Positions 8,502 to 16,881 of a DNA stretch of 64,000 nt are shown here, piece by piece. Source of the DNA: Saccharibacillus nicotianae (GTDB lineage: Bacteria > Bacillota > Bacilli > Paenibacillales > Paenibacillaceae); NCBI RefSeq assembly GCF_042681745.1, contig NZ_JBHUGF010000010.1:1488001-1552000 (forward strand), read 5' to 3'. A program made the position numbers and the translations under genes. Positions within the stretch are counted from its first letter, which is position 1. Each line of letters starts with the position of its first letter. The notes under the pieces were generated by a model. That model searched no databases. It was not told the origin of the DNA and saw only the letters and a list, made by a program, of their open reading frames with translations.

Positions 8502-9206
8502 TTATTGATATACCGACAGAGTTCCGTCGTAATTGATGACCTGTCCATTGTGATTCTTATCATCAAGTACATAACCTACAATAATTTCAGCAGCTTGAGC
8601 TGTTGTTTTGACAAAGTCTCCTGTCATATTTCCATTGAGATCGGTAGAGACCGCTCCTGGCATAACAGCAAAAATTTCAACCGGTATATTTTCTTTTTCA
8701 AAGCTCATTCCCCATGACTTGGTCATCACATTCAACGGAGCTTTAGCAGTCTGATAAGCAAAAGCATTAAAAAAGGATAGTGGCTCAATCGGTATGCTGA
8801 TATTTTGAATCGTTCCTTTATTAGCTATTAATAAAGGCAATAATCCTTTGGAAAGAGCAAATGGGCCAATAAAGTCAACTTGATAAGTCGCTTCTAACTC
8901 TTCTACATCAAATTCCCATCCTACTTTATGCATATCTCCAGGAATACCGGCATTATTTACCAAAAGACTCAAATGTTTATAGTTTTGCTTAATCGTGTCG
9001 ACAGCTTGATCAATACTTTGTAGATCAGCCATATTGATTAATAACAACTCTGCTTGACCAAATGCTTTAAGTTCATTTACTGCTGACTCTCCACGTTCTT
9101 GATCGCGTGCTCCTACTAATACATGATAGCCTGCTTGCAATAGATGTTTTGCTATTTCAAATCCAATTCCTTTATTTGCTCCTGTAACGAATGCTGTTTT
9201 TGTCAT
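8502..9206 (-). CDS. Short-chain dehydrogenase/reductase (SDR)
   Basis: Classical SDR of 234 residues. The cofactor motif TGANKGIGFE is at about 8-17, NNAG at about 86-89, and the catalytic Tyr-Lys pair lies in FAYQTAKAPLN (YxxxK). The usual catalytic Ser is expected in the NISIPIEP stretch (IQNIS). A Gly-rich loop followed by GARDQERG indicates NADP(H) preference. The family reduces carbonyls or oxidises alcohols; the closest style is the carbonyl-reductase-like SDRs of Firmicutes. AAAGGAG stands 8 bases before the ATG. It is the first gene of an operon with the downstream MarR gene and is preceded by two palindromic candidate operators, suggesting induction by a small toxic carbonyl or aromatic compound. 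Confidence 0.88.
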   Translation of the reverse strand: MTKTAFVTGANKGIGFEIAKHLLQAGYHVLVGARDQERGESAVNELKAFGQAELLLINMADLQSIDQAVDTIKQNYKHLSLLVNNAGIPGDMHKVGWEFDVEELEATYQVDFIGPFALSKGLLPLLIANKGTIQNISIPIEPLSFFNAFAYQTAKAPLNVMTKSWGMSFEKENIPVEIFAVMPGAVSTDLNGNMTGDFVKTTAQAAEIIVGYVLDDKNHNGQVINYDGTLSVYQ

Positions 9207-9251
9207 GACAATTCTCCTTTGTGACCTCTTATTTTTATCAAAACAAATAAC

Positions 9252-9280
9252 GTTGATACATCAACGGTTGATTTATCAAC
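9252..9280 (-). promoter_or_regulatory. Tandem palindromic operator before SDR/MarR operon
   Basis: Two perfect 14-base palindromes of form GTTGAT-N2-ATCAAC lie one base apart (9252-9265 and 9267-9280), 46 bases upstream of the SDR start. The size and symmetry fit a MarR dimer site, and the gene behind the SDR encodes a MarR protein. The repeat is seen directly; the binding partner is inferred. Confidence 0.65.
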
Positions 9281-9630
9281 AGTTTAAAATATTTTTTCAT
9301 TCTCCGCAAGCTATTTTTATAATCATGATAAATGATGACTTAAAGCCTGTTTATCATCGTTACTTTTCGAGTTGCTTTTCGATCTAGTATGCAACGATAT
9401 TGTTCTTACGATCATATTAAACATAAAAAGAATATTTTAACAATTTAGGTATATTAATGAAAATAAAAATAATATATACTTTATGTGTATTCTCCGCATA
9501 TATGTATTAAGCGACAAAGGAGGAATGCATTACATAACAGTAGTATCTGCGATCAGCACAGTAGTTATTGGTTTAGATGCTACAGGAATCTTTAGTTGTA
9601 TGCCCAATACACTTATACAGGAGGTTTATA
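9281..9630. other. Intergenic stretch between the SDR operon and the secreted-protein gene
   Basis: About 350 A/T-rich bases separate the divergent SDR promoter region from the secreted-protein gene. A ribosome-binding-like AGGAGGA at about 9520 precedes an ATG at 9526 that opens a frame running into the secreted-protein gene; this frame has no coding character that I can see. No hairpin or convincing promoter was identified apart from the operators at 9252-9280. Confidence 0.4.
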
Positions 9631-10092
9631 ATGAAAAAATTATCTTCTTTGTTGTTGTCTGCAACGTTAGTTGCTTCGATTATGCCGGTAACATCTGCTT
9701 CAGCATCCGATAGTGATCAGTATACTAATGCGTCTACCCCGGTCTCCGCAGGACATCCAACGACGTTGCAATCTTCTACCTCTCAAGCATCTGTTAATTA
9801 TCACAGTATTCGCTTTTCAATCGATTTTATGGATACGATTATGGCAGGCGACAGTGAACCGCGTGGACAGTTTTACCGTGCGGTTGAAGAAGCTATCGGG
9901 GCTCCTGTTATTTTTTACGATTTCTGGAGCGACTATATCGTAATCAAAGTCATGGACAAACAGTTATCTCCAGAAGAAGCAGAAGTGGTCAAAAACAAAC
10001 TCAATAGCTTAAAATGGATCAACGAAACGTACGGTATTCCTTTAGATCAAGATATCATTACGGATATTCACTGGTTTGATCGCTGGTCTTAA
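9631..10092 (+). CDS. Small secreted protein of unknown function
   Basis: Exported protein of 153 residues, not recognised. The ATG at 9631 follows a strong CAGGAGG site and begins a clear signal peptide (MKKLSSLLLSATLVASIMP, cut near SASA at about residue 25). A Ser/Thr-rich linker follows to about residue 55, then a compact domain of about 95 residues rich in aromatics and acids (FYDFWSDYIVIKVMDKQLS..., ending DIHWFDRWS). No cysteine is present and there is no LPxTG anchor, so the protein is probably released or loosely wall-associated. It stands alone between the SDR operon and a terminator. Confidence 0.75.
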   Translation: MKKLSSLLLSATLVASIMPVTSASASDSDQYTNASTPVSAGHPTTLQSSTSQASVNYHSIRFSIDFMDTIMAGDSEPRGQFYRAVEEAIGAPVIFYDFWSDYIVIKVMDKQLSPEEAEVVKNKLNSLKWINETYGIPLDQDIITDIHWFDRWS

Positions 10093-10102
10093 TTTATCAA
10101 AT

Positions 10103-10158
10103 AAGAAAAGCGCGGAAGCAGCTATCGCCTGCTCTTTCCACGCTTTTCTTGTGTTTTT
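10103..10158 (+). terminator. Rho-independent terminator after the secreted-protein gene
   Basis: AAGAAAAGCG (10103-10112) pairs with CGCTTTTCTT (10141-10150), with further inner pairing (GGAA/TTTCC and CAG/CTG), and a T-rich tail follows. It can also serve the convergent pump gene. Confidence 0.8.
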
Positions 10159-10179
10159 CTAACTTTTCAATGAGGATTA

Positions 10180-11391
10180 TCAATGATTATTGATTATTTT
10201 GCTTGTAGAGGTAGTATTTAATACCTTATAACCTATCAGAGACAACAAGCTCACTGTAAAAATAACGATTCCAAACGGTTTGGCAGAATATTCTCCGGCA
10301 AGTCCCACCAATGGCGAAGTCAAAGAACCTAAGAAAAAAGGTAACACGCCCAGTACAGCAGAAGCACTTCCGGCGATATGACCTTGAGATTCCATAGCCA
10401 AAGAGAAAGACACAGGCCCAATCACTCCAATCGCAAAAGCAAACAAAAACAGCGCGATAATTAACCCGATAAACGAACCGGAAGATAAAGTGATCAGTAG
10501 AATAACTATACTTGCTACAAAAGCAGATAGTAATCCAATAACAAAAATACGACGTTCATCAATATGCCCTGCCAAATACTTCACCAATTGTGATCCTAAC
10601 ATAATCGCTACACCGTTCAGCGCAAATAGAATCGAAAATACTATAGGTGATACGCCATACATATTTTGATAAATAAAAGGTGTCGCCGATACATAAGCAA
10701 AAACTCCTGCAAACAAAATACCATTTCCCAGTGCATAACTCATAAATATCCGATTACCAAATAACTCTTTATAATTGCCAATCACTTTGCCAAAATGACC
10801 AGCTATACGCTTGTCAGCAGGTAATGTCTCGGGTATGCCCCATATCGTTAATAGCGTAAGTACAATGCCTAACAGTCCCAAACTAATAAAGATATGATTC
10901 CATGAGGTATACGCAATAACTGCACTTCCAGCAAGTGGTGAGATTAATGGAGCAACATTACTAATCATTGTCAAAAGTGAAATAAATGTAGTTAATTCTG
11001 ATCCATGATATAGATCGCGTACAATCGCGCGAGAAATAACAAGCCCTGCGGAAGCTACGAATCCTTGAGCAAATCGAATACCGATAAACAATTCAATAGT
11101 AGGTGCAAAAGCACAGGCAATCGAGAACATAAAATAAAGAATCATCGAGATTAACAAAGGATAACGCCTACCGTATATATCACTTAAAGGCCCCATTACA
11201 AATTGCCCGATTCCTAAGCCTAATAAGCTAGCTGTTAATGTCGTCTGGATCATCGATGTATTGGTTTGAAAATAATTCATGATTTCGGGCAGAGACGACA
11301 AATACATATCTACTGTAAAAGGCCCTAATGCAGAAAAGGAAGCTAATAACAAAGCAAATCCTAATGTATTTTGTTTTTTAGTAACTTTCAT
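10180..11391 (-). CDS. Bcr/CflA-family multidrug efflux MFS transporter
   Basis: Membrane transporter of 403 residues with about twelve predicted helices. The N-terminal GPFTVDMYLSSLPEIMNYF segment and the following helix LGLGIGQFVMGPLSDIYGRR (loop 2-3 MFS signature, GPLSDIYGRRYP) are diagnostic of the Bcr/CflA drug:proton antiporters, which export bicyclomycin, chloramphenicol, sulfonamides or sugars. The gene is divergent from a LysR-family gene. Two candidate operators lie between them: a LysR-type inverted repeat at 11517-11537 and, nearer this gene, the palindrome TTAGC-N2-GCTAA at 11444-11455. The latter also precedes a nitroreductase, a flavin monooxygenase and a MarR gene 13-15 kb away, suggesting shared control. 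Confidence 0.9.
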   Translation of the reverse strand: MKVTKKQNTLGFALLLASFSALGPFTVDMYLSSLPEIMNYFQTNTSMIQTTLTASLLGLGIGQFVMGPLSDIYGRRYPLLISMILYFMFSIACAFAPTIELFIGIRFAQGFVASAGLVISRAIVRDLYHGSELTTFISLLTMISNVAPLISPLAGSAVIAYTSWNHIFISLGLLGIVLTLLTIWGIPETLPADKRIAGHFGKVIGNYKELFGNRIFMSYALGNGILFAGVFAYVSATPFIYQNMYGVSPIVFSILFALNGVAIMLGSQLVKYLAGHIDERRIFVIGLLSAFVASIVILLITLSSGSFIGLIIALFLFAFAIGVIGPVSFSLAMESQGHIAGSASAVLGVLPFFLGSLTSPLVGLAGEYSAKPFGIVIFTVSLLSLIGYKVLNTTSTSKIINNH

Positions 11392-11443
11392 CTATTCCTC
11401 CTGGTACTAGATCAATTGATTTTTGAAATGCTATGAATAAGCT

Positions 11444-11455
11444 TTAGCCGGCTAA
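11444..11455 (-). promoter_or_regulatory. Palindromic operator TTAGC-N2-GCTAA before the MFS pump
   Basis: A perfect 5-2-5 palindrome (spacer CG) lies 53 bases upstream of the pump start and abuts a -10-like TATGTT on the minus strand. It is one of four identical half-site pairs in this window (also 24913, 25446, 26290). Confidence 0.65.
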
Positions 11456-11516
11456 CATATTCTGTGTTCCTTCTCTGCTATTTATTGTATCGATCTCTAT
11501 GTATATAGCAAATACT

Positions 11517-11537
11517 CATATCTTATATTAAGATATG
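11517..11537 (+). promoter_or_regulatory. LysR-type binding site
   Basis: A perfect inverted repeat of 9-3-9 (CATATCTTA-N3-TAAGATATG) containing the T-N11-A pattern lies about 50 bases upstream of the LysR gene and between the divergent genes. LysR-family regulators typically bind such sites for autoregulation and for control of the divergent gene. Confidence 0.65.
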
Positions 11538-11585
11538 CTTTATAAGCATTTCTATCTGTGAAATTATATTTAAGGAGGAATACAT

Positions 11586-12485
11586 ATGGAAATTAGAGTA
11601 TTACGTTATTTTTTGGCTATTGCTAAAGAAGGAAGTATTACAGGAGCCGCCGCATCGTTACATATGACACAACCCACGTTATCCAGACAATTGAAAGATT
11701 TGGAACAACACTTAGGGAAAGCACTATTTGTTCGTAGTAGCCATCATGTAGTTCTGACAGATGAAGGTATATTGCTTAGAAAAAGAGCAGAAGAAATCAT
11801 CGAAATGGTCGATAAACTGGAAGCCGAATTTCAATCGATGGAAGAAACGGTACGTGGTGACGTGTATATTGGTGGCGGAGAAACAGAAGCCATGAAGCAC
11901 ATTGCACATGGAGTTAAGCAATTACAGTTGAATTACCCTGATATTAAGTATCATCTATATAGTGGAAATGCTGAAGATGTAACGCAACGGTTAGATAAAG
12001 GATTGCTCGATTTTGGTATTTTGATTCAACCGGTGAATATAGCTAAATACAATTATATCCATATCCCTGCTACCGATGTCTGGGGCGTTATTATGCGCAA
12101 AGATAGTGTGTTAGCTCAGAAAGAAAAGATTGAAGCAGATGATCTGATTGATTTACCACTGATCTGCTCAAGGCAAGTGATCAAGCAATCGTTTGTTAGA
12201 AATGAATTTGTCGATTGGTTCGGTGATCGATTTGATACATTGAATATTGTGACTACGTATAATCTTGCTTACAATGCTGCGATCATGGTAGAAGAAGGAA
12301 TAGGCTATGCTTTAATGTTAGATAAGATCGTGAATACGTCTGCTGAAAGTCCTCTTTGCTTCAAACCACTTGAACCCCGACTTGAAACGAGTTTGGTTAT
12401 GGTTTGGAAAAAAGATCAGATATTTTCAGCAGCGGCAGATGCGTTTTTAAAAGAAATTCAGGCAAGCTATGAAACAAATAAGTAG
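11586..12485 (+). CDS. LysR-family transcriptional regulator
   Basis: Regulator of 299 residues with the N-terminal HTH_1 domain (about 1-60: GSITGAAASLHMTQPTLSRQ, LEQHLGKALFVRS) and a periplasmic-binding-protein-like effector domain (about 90-290). AAGGAGGA precedes the ATG. It is divergent from the Bcr/CflA pump gene across a 194-base region holding a perfect LysR-type inverted repeat, so it probably senses a compound related to the pump or to the NAD(P)-binding oxidoreductase encoded convergently just downstream (one base between the two stops). The ligand is not deducible. Confidence 0.88.
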   Translation: MEIRVLRYFLAIAKEGSITGAAASLHMTQPTLSRQLKDLEQHLGKALFVRSSHHVVLTDEGILLRKRAEEIIEMVDKLEAEFQSMEETVRGDVYIGGGETEAMKHIAHGVKQLQLNYPDIKYHLYSGNAEDVTQRLDKGLLDFGILIQPVNIAKYNYIHIPATDVWGVIMRKDSVLAQKEKIEADDLIDLPLICSRQVIKQSFVRNEFVDWFGDRFDTLNIVTTYNLAYNAAIMVEEGIGYALMLDKIVNTSAESPLCFKPLEPRLETSLVMVWKKDQIFSAAADAFLKEIQASYETNK

Positions 12486-12486
12486 G

Positions 12487-13176
12487 TTATGATTTTCCGA
12501 CATTAATAATCTTTTTGATCCATGATGGCTCACTTGTCGCTGCTCGAACAAGACAGTCTGCACAGTCTACAAATGATAAAGGACGAAGTGGGGCAATACG
12601 TGTTAAAGGACCTGCTGTATATTTTATAGAGTTAGCTGTATGACTCAGTACGGAAGGACGTACTATCACCCAATCCAAGTCACTTTCGATTACTGCATGC
12701 TCAGCGATCGTTTTATCTTTGATTGCTTTTGAGAAAATAAAGCGCATAGTACGTACTGCAATCTGATTTACAGTCGAAAGCTCTTTTCCATTGCTCAAAT
12801 TGATCCCACTTTGCATCACTAGACGTTGAACTCCTGCTTGCTGACAAGCAGATAACATATTCATTATTCCTTCCGACATCACAGTACCTGGAGAAAAATT
12901 GGCTGCAAGAACATTCAAAAACCCTTTTGACAGCAGATGACGTGATGAAAAGTTGGTCGTTGGGCCGATGCAACTAATCACTACGTCTGCACCTATCATA
13001 GCTGTAATCATACTAGACGTATTATACACATCTCCCTGATAAATATGGAGGTGATCGGTAGGTGCAATCACTTCTGGTCGACGAGCGATAGCGGTAACTT
13101 CATGATTTAATTCAAGTAAACGCTCCACCACTTTTTTACCTGTCGCTCCTGTTGCTCCAATAACGGTAACTTTCAT
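12487..13176 (-). CDS. NAD(P)-binding oxidoreductase (atypical SDR)
   Basis: Rossmann-fold protein of 229 residues of the NmrA/NAD(P)H-binding atypical SDR type. The N-terminal cofactor loop is GATGATGKKVVERLL (about 7-21), followed by the RRPEV segment that contacts the 2'-phosphate in NADP-preferring members. A DWVIVRPSVL segment near 165-175 is typical of this group; a canonical YxxxK pair is not obvious. Members act as quinone or flavin reductases, redox sensors or epimerase-like enzymes. AAGGAGGA precedes the ATG. It is divergent from a TetR-family gene, the most likely regulator, and ends one base from the LysR stop. Confidence 0.82.
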   Translation of the reverse strand: MKVTVIGATGATGKKVVERLLELNHEVTAIARRPEVIAPTDHLHIYQGDVYNTSSMITAMIGADVVISCIGPTTNFSSRHLLSKGFLNVLAANFSPGTVMSEGIMNMLSACQQAGVQRLVMQSGINLSNGKELSTVNQIAVRTMRFIFSKAIKDKTIAEHAVIESDLDWVIVRPSVLSHTANSIKYTAGPLTRIAPLRPLSFVDCADCLVRAATSEPSWIKKIINVGKS

Positions 13177-13231
13177 TTCTATATTCCTCCTTAGGTTATT
13201 ACATCAACATATAATATTCAAAAATGCACAC

Positions 13232-13314
13232 TCGTGTATTAAGAAACAACTATGTATAATAGTAAACAGAAATACAGCATATACAATGATTAAAAATATA
13301 ATTTTCGTGTATTA
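13232..13314. promoter_or_regulatory. Direct repeats in the oxidoreductase/TetR intergenic region
   Basis: The 10-base sequence TCGTGTATTA occurs twice (13232-13241 and 13305-13314) in the 193-base gap between the divergent genes, one copy near each gene. This placement is compatible with operators for the TetR-family protein, but neither copy is palindromic, so the assignment is tentative. Confidence 0.35.
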
Positions 13315-13369
13315 GTTCACATTCTTTTTAAAACTGTGCATTATATCGAAGAAAGATGGTGTTTAGGAC

Positions 13370-13948
13370 ATGTTACAGATCGATCGAAGAGTACGAAAAT
13401 CACAAAAAGCAATCAAATCAGCTATTATCGAGCTCATGATTGCAAAAAAGTTTGACCAGATTACGATACAAGATATCGCTGACGAGGCAGATGTTAGCCG
13501 AAGAACAATTTATCTTCACTATACAGATAAATTTGATTTGCTAGATAAGCTTATTCAAGAACATATTGAAGAGATGCGCGAAATTTGTAATGCAGAAGAG
13601 ATGAATGCTACTTATGTAGAGTCAGGATTGTTATGGTTCGAATATTTTGAAAGTCATTATTCCTTCTTCTCTGCAATGTTAGCCAGTAAAGGAAGTTCTT
13701 TTTTTCGTACTCGATTTCTAGATTTTTTTCTTCAAGAATTAGAACAAGGAATAATTGATGAAGGAGGGCGCAAATTAACGGAAGGCGATTATGTAGATAT
13801 TCAGTTTTTAGGAGCAGCTATTTTAGGTGTCGTGGAATGGTGGCTCAAGAATGATAAACCTCATCCTCCTTCTTTTATGGCTGATCGATTGGGATTATTA
13901 CTTGAGCATCATTTTGAATTGTATGTATATCAATCTCCCAGTTTATAA
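13370..13948 (+). CDS. TetR/AcrR-family transcriptional regulator
   Basis: Regulator of 192 residues. The N-terminal TetR HTH (about 8-55) reads KSQKAIKSAIIELMIAKKF, then ITIQDIADEADVSRRTIYLHY with the invariant YLHYTDKFDLLDKL tail. The C-terminal domain (about 75-185) resembles the YfiR/TetR_C_7-like helical ligand domain of Firmicutes (FEYFESHYSFFSAMLASKGSSFF). The ribosome binding site (AGATGGTG) is only moderate. It stands divergent from the NAD(P)-binding oxidoreductase gene and probably represses it; the ligand is unknown. Confidence 0.85.
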   Translation: MLQIDRRVRKSQKAIKSAIIELMIAKKFDQITIQDIADEADVSRRTIYLHYTDKFDLLDKLIQEHIEEMREICNAEEMNATYVESGLLWFEYFESHYSFFSAMLASKGSSFFRTRFLDFFLQELEQGIIDEGGRKLTEGDYVDIQFLGAAILGVVEWWLKNDKPHPPSFMADRLGLLLEHHFELYVYQSPSL

Positions 13949-14080
13949 AAAGTTTATATTTAATTTAAATCCTGTACAGAAATAGTTTGCTTTTGTTTAT
14001 GTGTGATTTAAGTCTTTCCTCTAAGATCAATCTATAATTCAACCTACTATACAGGTAATGAAGATCAGGAGGAACGATAA

Positions 14081-16870
14081 ATGAAGAATTACCCTGCATA
14101 TCTTGCTCTATTGGCAGGAATGGTCGCTTTAAGTCAGACCACAAATAATCACGTATTTGCTGCTCCAACACATCTTGCTGCAACTCAGAGTAATCCCTCA
14201 ACAAGTGCTTCTTTAACAGCACTCCCTTCGATTTCACTTCAAGCTGGAGTCAGTGTGAAATTAACCAATATTCAATTGGCTAGCAAAAATACAGGCAACA
14301 TTTTGACATATACCCTTACGTATACCAACAAAACATCCAGCCCTTACAAGTTAATGAATAGCTTTTCCAAAGTAAGTACGATACGAACTTCTCCGATCAA
14401 AGGAGTCCCTGTTCCTGATAATAAAGATCAGATTGCGATTTCCCCACAGTCTACGCAAGCTATTACTTACTATGTAGATGTCAAAAAAGAAAATAAACTA
14501 GCCAGTAGCAAAATTACGATGTTTGGCTGGGATTTTAATGCTGCCAACTATGAGAAAAAGCTAGGTACATTTACTGTTCCAGCCAATTATTCTCCTGCTG
14601 TTACTCAAGGCAAAAGCAAAAAAGTAACGATCGGTACCACAACTCTTAATTTCAAACCACAGCAGTTACAAATCATCCGTTTTAATAACAAATTATATGC
14701 TCGTCTAGCTGTACAAGTAAGCAATCTAAGTACCGAAGTATTAGATTCTCCTAATTACCATACTTACTTACAGTCTGCTACCGGTTCTACTTTTGAATTA
14801 CAACTAGATCATACTAATCGTGAGTTCTCTATTTCTCCTGGAGATACCAAAAGTATTGGCTATATTGCAGTTATACCAGCTTCTCTTCATACAAATAATA
14901 TGACCCTACAGATTACTAGCAATACCACTTCAACAGATAGTAAAACAGACAGTTCTACAGCCAGTACTGTCACTAATTTAGAATTACCTGTTGTAGCATT
15001 CAAATTACCTAAAGTGAGTCCGTCTACTCTTACTGTTCCTGTATCTTCATCTCGAAAAATCGCTGTGGATGGAACAACGATTGAGACTCAATTAAAAACT
15101 GCTACGATTTCTACCAGTGGTGATAAAGCAGTATGGACAATGCAATTTAGAATCAAAAATATCGGTAATCAAACAGTAGTGTTACCTACTTATGAAACAT
15201 CTATCAAAACATCAGAAGGTTATACCTTCCCGATCAATACCAAAGCATTCGCAAACCTGGCACTCAAGCCATTGCAAGAAAAGCAGATTCAATTATCTGC
15301 TGAAATTCCAGCTCAATTAAAACAGCAACAACTTCAATTGCAATTGTTAGAAGCACCAACAGCAACTACAACTAATGCAACAGCGAATACTCAAGCATCA
15401 GATAATACACCAGTTAAAAGTGCGATTATTTTACCAACTGCTTTTTATATGATTCCTTATCAGCAAGAACAGAATCAATCTGCTCAAACAGAGTACACCT
15501 TTGATAATAATTACGGTAACTTTGGCGTTACGCTTGAAAATTTCCAACGTATGCCATGGGCTGCTGAAGATATCGTCGTCACCAAAATTCGCCTACGTAA
15601 TGCTGGAACATCTTCTGTCAATTTACCTGCACTCGGTGGATGGATCAAAGCACAAAATAATCGCATCAGTAGCCCTGTACAGATTGTAGCTGAACAGACA
15701 GATACTTCACTGGATGCTGGTCAAAGTCGTGTCTACTATATTGTCAGTCATTTTGATGCAGATGCAGATTTATCTCAACTCAAAATCAAATTGTATCCTA
15801 ATGTAGATACAACTACTAATGATTCAGCCAGTGCAACAACCAACACAACGACTTCTACTGGTAGTACATTAGATCAAGATAATCCGTTCTTATCGCTACA
15901 AGTAGGTCAGATCAATTCTACAGTTGCCAAAATCGCACCAGGATCTTCTTTCCATATTCAGACGATAGGCAAAAAAGCAGAAATTAAAGAACGACGCACG
16001 ATCACGTACGAAGGTGCAAGTCAAAAAATTGCATATACTGAACTTGAAATGAAGAGTGAAGAAAAACGTACTTCTACACCTACTCGTCTTATCGCTTATT
16101 ACAAAACACCAAATAATGAATATTATGAAGCTACTGTTAATCAATCTGATAAAACAGTCGGCCCTGATGGCAAAAATCTAATTACCGTCTGGAGTAAGCT
16201 TCCTGCTTCTATCAATACTTCCGGGCTAACTCTGTATATCGGTGAAGCGATTAACGATGGCAAAATGTCTACCGCTACGACTACACCTACAGGTTATATC
16301 AATGCTGTTGAACTAGGACTTAACAAACAGACTCCTCCTGTAGTTGCCAGCGTAAGTAGCGATATGGAGTTATTCCCGTACCAATTTGCGATTACAAGTG
16401 CTACCGGTTCATTGTCAGAAGGTCAGGAAAGTATTGCTCTAAATATGACGTATAACCTTAGCAAAGATAACACTTACAATATGGGCACATATGGACATAA
16501 TCTAGTCATTCAATGGGTAGATCCATCCGGTCAAGTACAAGAAAAAACAATGGTTCCGGGTACTGACTTAACACTCGGCAAATCGATTCCATATTCAACA
16601 ACCTTAAACAGTAATGTATACAAAACGATGAAAGGCGGTCGTTTCTTAATCAATGTGTACGATGAATTTCAAGGAGAACGAATCCTTCTGGGTACACAAA
16701 GCTACAGAATCGATTATACCCCTAATATCGTGAATACACCGTCTATAACACCACCTGTTGATACACCAACAACAAATCCAGGTACACCTCCGACAACAAA
16801 TCAACCGGACAAACCAGATTCAACTGATCGTACTACTAAAAATAGCAAAACAGATCTATCTGCTAATTAA
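14081..16870 (+). CDS. Large secreted repeat protein of an ABC-export operon, function unknown
   Basis: Exported protein of 929 residues, not recognised as a named family. A signal peptide covers about 1-28 (ending HVFAAP). At least four beta-sandwich-like repeats are visible. Each has a strand like xIxNxGxxxVxLP and, 50-60 residues later, a LxxGxxxxxYIVxxIP-like strand (around 77-165, 209-261, 353-405 and 500-551), reminiscent of DUF4352/Ig-like extracellular domains. The C-terminus is a Pro/Thr-rich tail (from about 885) with no LPxTG motif. CAGGAGGA precedes the ATG. It is the first gene of a six-gene unit; the membrane fusion protein gene starts 11 bases after its stop. A role as extracellular partner or sensor of the export system is inferred from position only. 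Confidence 0.75.
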   Translation: MKNYPAYLALLAGMVALSQTTNNHVFAAPTHLAATQSNPSTSASLTALPSISLQAGVSVKLTNIQLASKNTGNILTYTLTYTNKTSSPYKLMNSFSKVSTIRTSPIKGVPVPDNKDQIAISPQSTQAITYYVDVKKENKLASSKITMFGWDFNAANYEKKLGTFTVPANYSPAVTQGKSKKVTIGTTTLNFKPQQLQIIRFNNKLYARLAVQVSNLSTEVLDSPNYHTYLQSATGSTFELQLDHTNREFSISPGDTKSIGYIAVIPASLHTNNMTLQITSNTTSTDSKTDSSTASTVTNLELPVVAFKLPKVSPSTLTVPVSSSRKIAVDGTTIETQLKTATISTSGDKAVWTMQFRIKNIGNQTVVLPTYETSIKTSEGYTFPINTKAFANLALKPLQEKQIQLSAEIPAQLKQQQLQLQLLEAPTATTTNATANTQASDNTPVKSAIILPTAFYMIPYQQEQNQSAQTEYTFDNNYGNFGVTLENFQRMPWAAEDIVVTKIRLRNAGTSSVNLPALGGWIKAQNNRISSPVQIVAEQTDTSLDAGQSRVYYIVSHFDADADLSQLKIKLYPNVDTTTNDSASATTNTTTSTGSTLDQDNPFLSLQVGQINSTVAKIAPGSSFHIQTIGKKAEIKERRTITYEGASQKIAYTELEMKSEEKRTSTPTRLIAYYKTPNNEYYEATVNQSDKTVGPDGKNLITVWSKLPASINTSGLTLYIGEAINDGKMSTATTTPTGYINAVELGLNKQTPPVVASVSSDMELFPYQFAITSATGSLSEGQESIALNMTYNLSKDNTYNMGTYGHNLVIQWVDPSGQVQEKTMVPGTDLTLGKSIPYSTTLNSNVYKTMKGGRFLINVYDEFQGERILLGTQSYRIDYTPNIVNTPSITPPVDTPTTNPGTPPTTNQPDKPDSTDRTTKNSKTDLSAN

Positions 16871-16881
16871 CGGAGGAACCT

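Noticed and set aside
9526..9713. Possible small protein starting behind AGGAGGA and overlapping the secreted-protein gene
   Set aside because: The ATG is only one base from the site, the frame runs out of register through the signal peptide of a convincing gene, and the product has no recognisable feature.
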